DNA from: Proales similis
Taxonomy: Eukaryota; Rotifera; Eurotatoria; Ploima; Proalidae
Assembly (NCBI GenBank): GCA_019059635.1
Contig: JAGVRJ010000002.1
Location: forward strand, 3,038,001-3,102,000
Direction of reading: 5' to 3'
Length of the DNA: 64,000 nt
Under the pieces are notes generated by a model. It did no database searches, was not told the DNA's origin, and worked only from the letters and a program-made list of their open reading frames with translations. Positions 22,479-30,632 of the stretch are shown in pieces (position 1 is the first letter of the stretch; every line of letters starts with the position of its first letter). The position numbers and the translations under genes are program-made.

Positions 22479-24111
22479 ATGAAGAGATTAGTTGTTAATT
22501 TGGTTGTTTGGGCCTCGTTGGCGGCACTTGTTCTGGCCGACGAGGCGCACAATCAGCTGATTGTGACAGAAAGTGACGTAAAAACGAGCGATGAACCAGT
22601 CAGTTTCATATGTGAGTACTACGTGCTCTGACTTTCAATGAATGGTGAACTCATGTTCGCGTCCTTTTTGGCCAGCTAACGACGAGGTGTTTGTACCGAC
22701 CAATGAATGGCAGCCAGTGAAGCCAGGACAAGCGATTCCAGGCGGACTACATGTTCGCCTCAATCTGCAGACTGGACAGAAAGAAGCAAAATTACTTGAT
22801 AAGAACAGCGAAGCCGAGACAAGGGAGGAGAAGTTGGCTAAAAAATTTGAAGAAGCGCTCAAAAACTTGAACGACCAGGATAGTTCGGACGAAGTAAGCT
22901 AGAAGCAACTGATGGATGTGAACTGTCGATAACATTAAAACCAGCGGGCGAAAGAAGTGCTGAGCAAATTTCGAAGTTACGAAGCTTTGAAAAAAGAAGC
23001 CGCAGAGCTGAATCTAGAAGCCAAATCAGATGCCGAAATTCTCACCAAATTAATCCAAGACTTGAATCAGACGGAGAGCATTGAAATCAAGAAAAGCCTT
23101 CTGGACGATGTTGAATATCTGGTTCACCAGGTACTCGAACTTACGTGTCTCTCTCTCCCTTCTATCCGCCGCTGTTAAACCAAGTTGGTGAATAGTTTGA
23201 CAACGGCCTCATACTCTGCGATATCGGAGGCTTTGATCTGATTATGAATGAATTGAATCGATCCGCTGATTCGGAAGTTAAAACTGCCGCTCTGCTTGTG
23301 CTAGGCTCGGCCCTCCAGAGGTAAAAGTCTTCAAGATCAAATTGACATCTGGAGAGTAGCTCACGTCTTAGATTAGCAATCCGAAAGTGAAAATTCACGC
23401 CTACAAATCAAAACTGCTCGAACTGATTCTGGCTCAAATGAGCGACTTGAACTCGCCTGTGTCAATTGACTTGCGATCAAAGCTTGTGTTTGCAATCTCG
23501 GCTCTTCTACGCAATTTTCCGCTCGCACAGCAGGAACTCGTCAAACTGGGCGGAATACAAATATTTAATCGGTTCATTGAGCAATCAGCTTCGTTGAAGG
23601 TCAGCGTCAAGTTGATCACATTGATAAACGATCTGCTGCTCGAAAAGGTAATTCATTCAATTTTAAAGAGTCGAGACGATCTGAGGCAACGCAAACAATA
23701 GGTGCAGGCCTCCAAGCCCACAGACTCGACCATGAGCACAGAAAAAATTGAACAGTACCAAGCGTAAGGACATTTGCGTTTCAATAATCTTGACAAGAGC
23801 AAATGAGAATAGCAAATCTCTTTAGGGTCGGACTAGAAACCGAATTGACGCAGAGTGACTGGTGCAAAAATTTCGAGCGTCTACTGGGTGCAGCCGAAGA
23901 TCACGACACGGTCGAGAAAATATTGAACGCCATGTTGACGCTCGTGTCCAAATGCCACTCGAGCCTGAGCTCGCAGTCGAGTCTTGTCGCCAAGTTAAAG
24001 AGTAATTACGAACAGCTGGTCAACAGCGAACATGACGAGTACTTTGCCGATATCCTCGTTAAAATAGAAACCTTATCAAAAGCGATTGGCCAACACCGAT
24101 CTGATCTCTAG
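22479..24111 (+). CDS. SIL1: Nucleotide exchange factor SIL1 (ER)
   Basis: Seven exons: 22479-22611, 22676-22893, 22945-23130, 23196-23320, 23377-23647, 23702-23763 and 23826-24111. They give 426 aa; human is 461. A cleavable signal peptide ([14 protein letters not shown]) opens the protein. The family block [20 protein letters not shown] follows. After an acidic coiled stretch come armadillo-like repeats with [29 protein letters not shown] and LINDLL blocks. SIL1 releases ADP from the ER Hsp70 BiP. The protein ends in RSDL, which resembles a KDEL-type retrieval signal where human SIL1 has KELR. All splices are in phase, and introns are 51-65 bases. Confidence 0.95.
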
Positions 24112-24215
24112 TCTCGTGCAGTCGAACACTTTTGTTTTGCAACTGTAAACAATCATCAAAGTTTTCATTTCCGTTTTTTGGTCTAAACTTTCTGTTAGAA
24201 TGCTAAGAGACCTTT

Positions 24216-24245
24216 GCTCTCTCTCTCTCTCTCTCTTTCTCTCTA
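24216..24245 (+). repeat. (CT)n microsatellite
   Basis: CT dinucleotides repeat almost perfectly here, just before the LTR-like TATATAAA segment. Confidence 0.8.
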
Positions 24246-24257
24246 GCCTCCATTCAC

Positions 24258-25350
24258 ACATATATAAACACTGTTCTCGTGCTTTTCTTTAAATCTCAAA
24301 TAAACCCAGCTCAATACAACTCGTATCAGCACGAGTGCTAAGCCAACGGAAAAATTCGAAAAGAGAGTATGAGCTCAAACGAAATCCACTATATTGAGAG
24401 ATTCAATGGGGAAGACTTTCCACTTAACCTAAACCATAATCTAAACCATATCCTGTTTTAGACCTTTAATTATTCCATCAAGTTTTTCCATTCCTTTGAT
24501 GGCTGTGTTTGCCAATTCGGCGGTCTCCATACTCCTTGTCTGGGCTGAACTCATTTCTTGCTTTTTCCTTTTGTCGGTTTATCTTCCGTTTAGCGCTGCT
24601 ACCACTTGTACTTCGAGAGAGAGAGAGTTGGATTTTTTCTGTTTTTATTTTTAATCAAACTAGTGTAGGGCTTGCTCCGTGAAAAAGGAAAGAATCAACG
24701 TGAAACTTCTAAACATACTCTTCCGCACCATCAGCGACTCAATTCTATGTCAAGTACAAAGTGAATCCGCACAACATCTATGGGCGAGCTTGTGCAGCAA
24801 ATACGAATCACACCAAAGGCAAGCGGCTTACATTCGCCCCGACCAACGAGCTGTTCATAGGGTACTGCGATGCTGACTATGGAAACGACAAGCAAACAAG
24901 AAGATCAACTTCTGGTTACGTCTTTCACTTAGGTCACTTCAACCTTCAAATCCACTGCGACAACCAAGGTGCAATTGCATTCACCGAAAACGAAAACAAC
25001 AGCGACATCACAAAACACATTGACGTAAAGTACCGTCATGTGAACGAGCGTGCAAGGAACAACGTCATTCGAGTTCAGTATCTTCGAACCATTTGAATGA
25101 TCGCTGACGCACTGACCAAACCATTAGCTTCGCCTCAATTCTCCAAATTCGTAGATAACATCAAGCTCAAAGATCCCTCTGTTGAGAACTTAGCACTGAC
25201 GCGTGCAGCTAGTATGGTATATAAGCCCGAATTAATCTGTTTTCATTAGACCTCGAATAAACTTCCGACTGTGAGCCGAGAGAGAGTCAGGGTTGGATTT
25301 TTAATTTTATTGTCGATTAAACTATAGAATCATAGAACTCGAACTCTTCG
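24258..25350 (+). mobile_element. Ty1/copia retrotransposon remnant, internally deleted
   Basis: From left: a TATATAAA box and an LTR-like end (24271-24320), then an ATG at 24369 opening a short gag-like start with IERFNG. At 24679 a gag-polypeptide-type helix block follows. From about 24830 comes the copia RNase H region with YCDADYG, CDNQGAI and TKHIDVKYRHVNE, interrupted by TGA near 25095 and followed by an ADALTKP block. Protease, integrase and reverse transcriptase are missing, so a large internal deletion has joined gag to RNase H. A second repeated segment, containing GAGAGAGA then GTTGGATTTTT, occurs near 24605-24662 and 25268-25332 and may be LTR sequence. The element is dead. Confidence 0.75.
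24271..24320 (+). repeat. 50-bp LTR-like direct repeat, left copy
   Basis: It matches 29138-29187 at 48 of 50 positions in the same orientation. It contains CAAATAAAC, a poly(A)-signal-like core, and follows a TATA box, as in the R region of an LTR. Confidence 0.75.
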
Positions 25351-25427
25351 CCGATGCGAGGCTCTACATATATAAAATATTCCATAAAATAAATTTAAAA
25401 CATTATCAATGATTTTAATTGTTACGT

Positions 25428-25481
25428 GCGTTAAGTAAAACCGTGCGTTAGAGTTAACGCACGGGAGGAGCGTGCGTTAAT
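25428..25481. repeat. Cluster of GTGCGTTA motifs with a palindrome
   Basis: Three GTGCGTTA units occur here, one forming the near-perfect palindrome CGTGCGTTAGAGTTAACGCACG. A similar cluster is at 28372-28424. Confidence 0.7.
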
Positions 25482-25585
25482 TAAGATAACCCAAAAAAAC
25501 TTCAAATTTGTTTTTATCTCATTTAAACGAAAATTACAAGAGTATAACAGTTCTGGCCCTTCTCGTAGCCGTCCGTCACTGTCCG

Positions 25586-25658
25586 TAAGCTTATCCACCA
25601 CTTTTATTGGGAATAAGCTTACAACAGTTTGGACGCGTAACCTTTCAAACTTTTACAA
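25586..25658. repeat. 73-bp direct repeat with internal hairpin, copy A
   Basis: It matches 26597-26669 with very few differences. The first part folds as TAAGCTTAT against ATAAGCTTA around a 15-base loop. The rest includes GTTTGGACGCGTAACC. The pair flanks a G+C-rich stretch of about 0.94 kb. Confidence 0.8.
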
Positions 25659-25925
25659 TAGTGGCACACGTGGGCAGATCACAGGAGAGCGGGGAGGAGA
25701 GCGAACCCGAGTCTCCGCCCGACCAAGGGCCCCAATGAAAACCCAAAACTTCGAAAGAGCCGGATCGAGCTATTAGGTGGAGCGCTCGACCGGATTTGGA
25801 AGCCCCACCCGCACACAGAAAAAAAGTTTTGTTAACACTTATTTTATTTAAACTTATACGAGAGAGAGTTTTTAATTTCTGTGAGAGATATATTTATATG
25901 GCTCCATTAAAGGCGGAGTCTGAGA

Positions 25926-25974
25926 GTTGCACGTGGACTAGTTGACCTTCTTCAACTCTGTGACCACGTGCAAC
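25926..25974. repeat. Long perfect inverted repeat (hairpin)
   Basis: GTTGCACGTGG (25926-25936) pairs perfectly with CCACGTGCAAC (25964-25974). Inside, AGTTGA pairs with TCAACT around a six-base loop. Both stems contain the E-box-like CACGTG. Confidence 0.85.
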
Positions 25975-26039
25975 AAAATGAACTTCAAATTACTTTCAAC
26001 AAAAAGAAAGAAAAGAAAAAACAGTAGAAGTCACAGTTT

Positions 26040-26540
26040 ATTACGTCAGCGTAGTGATCAAACCAGGCCGCTAGTGGAAATACCGCCAGCCACGGACCAA
26101 GCCTTCCTCGACCAGGACGTCGTGGACCGGCGGCAACTGTGAAGCTGGGAGGGCGAAACCGGTGCCCACTTCGACAAAAGCCGCAACCCGGACCTCCAGA
26201 GGGTACTCGACACCACCAAGCTGGAACGGCTCAGACCCAGCGTGGAACCGTAGCCAAGCGTTGGCGGAAAGCCGGTAAAAACCGACCTAGGCCGGACCTC
26301 GCGTAACGGGCCGAGGCCGAAGCGGTCGGCCAACCCGGCGAGCGGACACCGACCGGGGACGGACCACTCGGCGCTTAGAGAGCGGAGTAGCGCCCACAAC
26401 AGCCGCGGGAACTCCTGCTAGCAGCTCACCCAAAGTGATACCCGCCCCGGGTCGGATGGGTCGGGTGCAGTTGGCGGCAGGAGACCGGGGACGGCGAGAA
26501 CCGCCTGTGCTGCAGCCCCTATCTTATTTAATCCGCTGCT
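26040..26540. other. G+C-rich island inside the repeat nest
   Basis: Base composition changes abruptly to G+C-rich between the two 73-bp repeats. One frame is protein-like for about 100 residues but is stopped, so it may be a decayed gag-like gene. I cannot name it. Confidence 0.4.
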
Positions 26541-26596
26541 TGCGTAAGCAAGCGAAGGACAGAGCAGTCGTTTGAAAATAAAATAAAGAAGACGAA

Positions 26597-26669
26597 TAAG
26601 CTTATCCACCACTTTTATTGGGGATAAGCTTACAACAGTTTGGACGCGTAACCTTTCAAACTGTTACAG
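26597..26669. repeat. 73-bp direct repeat with internal hairpin, copy B
   Basis: Near-identical to 25586-25658. Here the stem TAAGCTTATCC/GGATAAGCTTA is perfect over 11 bp. It follows AAAATAAAATAAAG, a poly(A)-signal-like run. Confidence 0.8.
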
Positions 26670-27339
26670 TTGAAATTACAAATTTTTACAAAATGAATTA
26701 GCGCCCTTATGGCATCTGGAGTTTATGGCTTTTTGGCAAATTTAAGTACAGTATTTTGTACAATTGTACTTCACTACGCCTTGGCCTCCTAGACACGACG
26801 CCTTTCCAGCGGCTTCACGAAGGCAGATCGACTTCGAAAAGTCCACCCATTCTCTTGAATGAATTTTCTGTTTCGAAATGTCCAAGTCTGTGCGCGGGAA
26901 GTAGCCTTTGAGAACGCCATGATTGCAGGCAAGCTGGTACATATCCTCGCGGATATCTAAAACTACGGCTAGTAGGTTGGCAAGTGTAGAAGGCCCTCAG
27001 TCAACGTTTGGTATTGACAACAAAACGTTGTCATCAATCACAGCCATCGACAGAACTTGTTCAGCCCTCCGTACCATTTGCGCAGCCTGTCGCTCCATGT
27101 TCACACGACAATCTAGCCGTGTTATTAGGATAGAGCTCTTAATTGGTGGTAGAGGTTCTTGATGAGGCATGATTGTGTGAGCGTCGACATTTTCCGAACA
27201 GGCTTCATCAGATATGAGGCGTATCCTCGGTTGTTTTGGCTCTACAGCGGTCTCCGAGTCATCCGATCTGGTCCGAGGTTCCTCTTCGGTAACTTTCTTG
27301 TCGTTACCAATTAAGCTAGAGAGGGCTTCCTCGGTTCGA

Positions 27340-28179
27340 TGAGATCTTTAATCAGATCTGTAGGCAGAACAGCGCTTACTCCTATCTTAACATCGGAGCC
27401 GAATAGAGCCTTGAAGGGAACCTGATTGATGCCCGAGTGATAACTCGCGTTTTTAGCCAAGTCCAGTCATTGGTCTCATGGTCTTCGCACCAACCACCGA
27501 TTTTCTCTTTGATGTCGCGCTTGGCTCTTTCCACACTTCCTTGAGACTGCGGGTGCCTTGGCCGACCATGGACAATCTTCAAATCTGGCCATATCTCTTT
27601 AAGGTCCTCGACAATCTGCGCTACGAACTCCCGACCGTTGTCCGATTGCAGTATGCAAGGTGCCCCAAAGTCGACGAAGATCCGGAACAGGTTGGTGGCC
27701 ACCTCTTTAGCAGATTTCGATCTCATCGGTCGCAATAGAGAGTACTTGGTTAGATGGTCTTGGTAGTGAAGGATCCACTTGTAACCGTTGACTGCTTTGG
27801 ATTGCATGTCAACCAGATCTACCTGACCTCTGCTCAGGTAATCGGAGCTTATTATCGGTTTGGTTACAAGACCGACACGGTTCTGCTTTTTCGATTTCTC
27901 CAAGCATCTTACACAATGGTTCTTCACTACCTTGATGAGCTCGCGAGGAACATTGGCGTATTTGCGAGACACTTCCTTATCGGTGTTGTTTATTCCACCA
28001 TGACCAATTCGCATGCGCGCCTCATAAATAATGTCGAACAGCTGCTGGTCGTAGGCCATGATTTTAACTTGAGACATCCGTGCTGTTCGCTCCGAATTGT
28101 TGTCAAGTATTTTTTTCCGAATCAGTTAGCTGATATCCTCGTGGCATGCTAGGTACAAATTTTTTGCCAGTTCATTCAT
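27340..28179 (-). pseudogene. Broken SCAND3/KRBA2-type (gypsy/Ginger-like) integrase, copy A
   Basis: On the minus strand a 231-codon frame (28077-27382) carries an HHCC zinc knuckle (GHGGIN...NHCVRC). It is followed by the DDE core: Asp in QVDLVDMQ, Asp in LQSDNGREF and Glu in SQGSVERA. The catalytic triad is intact. The same frame continues upstream to an ATG at 28179 but is stopped by TAA at 28128-28126. Downstream, near 27455, a one-base loss in an A run shifts the frame; the expected C-terminus (FKALFGSD and on) continues in another frame to about 27340. It is therefore a decayed element gene. No reverse transcriptase is seen nearby. Confidence 0.8.
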
Positions 28180-28371
28180 TTGACCTCCCGACCCCTCATT
28201 CAGAACAACTCGGAAAAAGGCAGTTCATATCAATAAATACTGCGGGCTTATAATTTTGCACTGCACTGTATATTAGTTTGAATTTGGTTCAAGAAAACTC
28301 AAACAACTCCGGCCAACCAATTAAGATGTTTGTTTAATTTTCATTCGTTTTATTTAATGCACGCTCATACC

Positions 28372-28424
28372 GTGCGTTAGCTTTAACGCACGAAATCCCG
28401 TGCGTTAGTTCTAATGCACGATAA
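28372..28424. repeat. Second cluster of GTGCGTTA motifs
   Basis: It contains CGTGCGTTAGCTTTAACGCACG and CGTGCGTTAGTTCTAATGCACG, two near-perfect palindromes in a row. It mirrors the cluster at 25428-25481. Confidence 0.7.
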
Positions 28425-28516
28425 ATTCGCGTGAATTAGAACTAATTTATCTCCGTGACAGACCTAACTTGAGAGCCATCTGGTGAAATGTCTGAAATTA
28501 TTTCAATATCATTCAC

Positions 28517-29096
28517 TTACTCATCTTCCTCTATTACTTCATCGGTTTCTCTAAAAAAATCGCCAACATTTGGAGATTGATGGAATACTGCTTCATATGG
28601 GCTGATCGAAATAGAAGTTGACTTAGCAGAGTTTATCATATACTGAATGTCAGATAACTCTTCTGCCCAGCTAAATGTTCTGCCATCTAGTCGTGCCTGA
28701 GCTTTAAGTGAACATATACGAATTTCTACAGTCCCATTACCGCGCTCAATCAGGCCTTGGGATTGCGGGTGTCCCGCCCGACCATGCACGATCGTACAAT
28801 TTCCATTCCACCTTTTAATAAGTTCACGCACAAGTTCATTTTTAAATTCTAAACTCTATTAGCCGTTTTTAGCCATCATGTTTTTTAAATACTTTTTGAC
28901 ACCACAAGATGTCGTCTGAATACTCATAGCCTTTTTTACTAATGTAGAACTTTTCTTTAGCTGATATGGCCATAGATTTATTTTGAAGATATTTAATAAT
29001 AAATTCTTTTTTCGGATTAGATATGAGTTGACTGTTTTTCATATTCTGATATTTTTCATTTACGAATTTTTCGAAGAGTTGGCGATGATGTAGCAT
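28517..29096 (-). pseudogene. Broken SCAND3/KRBA2-type integrase, copy B, internally deleted
   Basis: Two minus-strand frames. 29096-28869 is an N-terminal helical region, and 28831-28517 starts within the end of the integrase core (HGRAGHPQSQGLIERGN) and runs through the C-terminal part with SPYEAVF. The zinc knuckle and both catalytic Asp residues are absent, and the two parts are in different frames with a stop between. An internal deletion near 28862 explains this. The family is the same as copy A, but the sequence is well diverged from it, so the two are separate insertions. Confidence 0.75.
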
Positions 29097-29137
29097 CTTT
29101 CGATATTCTTAAAAATGTAAATCGAAGGCTTATATCT

Positions 29138-29187
29138 CTGTTCTCGTACTTTTCTTTTAATCTCAAATAAACCCAGCTCAATACAAC
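29138..29187 (+). repeat. 50-bp LTR-like direct repeat, right copy
   Basis: It matches 24271-24320 at 48 of 50 positions, same orientation, 4.87 kb away. It bounds the repeat nest on the right. Confidence 0.75.
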
Positions 29188-29539
29188 ACATTCAATCGAA
29201 AAGCTGAGGTTTGAAGGCTTTAATTTGTTTTCAACAAAGATTGCAGTCAGAAGGCGAAAAAGTGCCTCAAAGAACAATTAAAGGGAAAAAGTTAGCATTG
29301 AATAAATCGCTTAAAACAAAACTAAAATCTTAATTGAAAGAGAAAAGCAGAAAAGAATTATAAACGCTTCGCGTTTTGCTAAATTGTGCTGATGAAAGAG
29401 CAGTTTGATCGCTGTGCTGGTAATAAGCTGCTAAGAGCAGCGGCTGATTGGCAGGTGAGGACCAGGATTTCTTACTCAATTTACACGCTCATCAAAGCAG
29501 AGCTGGATGAGCCTAGTTTGTCCCGGATTCAATATCTCG
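29188..29539. other. Spacer between the repeat nest and the next gene
   Basis: A+T-rich at left; no gene or known repeat recognised. Confidence 0.5.
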
Positions 29540-30632
29540 CTATCCGATCGAGCATCTGAAGCGCCTGAAAGGCCTCTGACGAAATCGTGGCCGAGAGCCG
29601 ATCGGAAAAGTTGGCTGCATCCTTCGTCTCATCGGCCGAGGGCATCGCATTCGAAAGCGCCTGAACGGTGGACGTCGATTCGACCCGTCGTAGTTTTGAA
29701 ACTTCCTTCGACGCACCAGTCTCTGCTCGTTCTCGACTCTCATCGCATACCGGGCCGGCATGATGTCTGTTAGTTTGGTGTGAATGTTCATCACAATCGA
29801 CTGATCGCCTTGGCACCTAAAGCGGTCGTCTAGCGGCTGTGAATTAGCGCTGCTTATGTCGCGGCCGAACTTGTCAAAAGACAAGTAAACTTTCGGACCA
29901 GAGCCGATTGAGAATGAGTACTGCGATGGCGACTTGATCGAATAGGCAAACACGCAGAAATGGTCGATTTCTGAAATTTCCTTCAAAAAACAAAGTTGGA
30001 CATGCATCAGTGGGCGAATCTCGTCGAATCTCGATCCAAGTTTGGCTTACCCTCAGCACAAAGCTGGCAAAGAACGGACTGTAGCAGAGGTACTTGTTAA
30101 TTTCTTTGGCCTTCAAGGCGACAAACTGCCGATAGAACTGCATCTCAATCAGAGCTGAGTTTAGAATTAGATTAAAAGAAAAAGTGAAATTGGCAGCGTG
30201 AGACTGCTTACTGTAAGGATCTCTGAACGCCTCCTCGAGCGGCACGTCGGCCCGGGCTCGGAAGTTTCGAGGGCTTACATAGCCTTGGCTGCAGGCCGAA
30301 TTTAATCGAACAATTCGCTGAATTCCGTGTCGTGACCAATCTCCGTGAGTTTGCTTCAACGCGTTGGCAAAGCCTTGGGTTGTGTCCAAGTCGATGCGAC
30401 TGAAACGGATCGGACCGCCGTCTCTTGGCAAAAAGGCGCGACCAGCGTAGCCAGAGACACGACCACGAGCCGTGTCGCGGATACCTTCTCTTATTGAGGC
30501 ATAATTCCTTGGATATTGGCATGCAACCGGTGCTATCAACTGTGCTAGTGCCCAAATAGACGCGTAAACTAGCGCCAAGATTGATGAGCCTGCACGGGGC
30601 ATGAGTCTAATGCTGGTCTGTTTTGTTTTCAT
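29540..30632 (-). CDS. Secreted protein of unknown family with Arg-rich tail
   Basis: Three exons, 30632-30212, 30154-30051 and 29980-29540, join in phase to 321 aa. A signal peptide (residues about 15-38, LVYASIWALAQLIAPVAC) opens the protein. The middle, up to about residue 250, is a compact-looking domain with few Cys and the block FCVFAYSIKSPSQYSFSIG. The last about 60 residues are dominated by Arg, Pro and Phe (FRRFR, PRPMRRRM). I do not recognise the family. Splices are canonical and hydrophobic-polar patterning continues across them, so I think the gene is real. The basic tail could bind polyanions or be processed at dibasic sites; both are inference. Confidence 0.6.

Noticed and set aside
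26058-26399. A 113-codon minus-strand frame in the G+C-rich island as a gene
   Set aside because: High G+C lowers stop frequency, and the frame has no recognisable motif. The opposite strand looks more protein-like but is stopped.
24216-29187. CRISPR array or prokaryotic mobile island as explanation for the repeats
   Set aside because: Repeats are not regularly spaced, there are no cas genes, and the surrounding genes are spliced eukaryotic genes.
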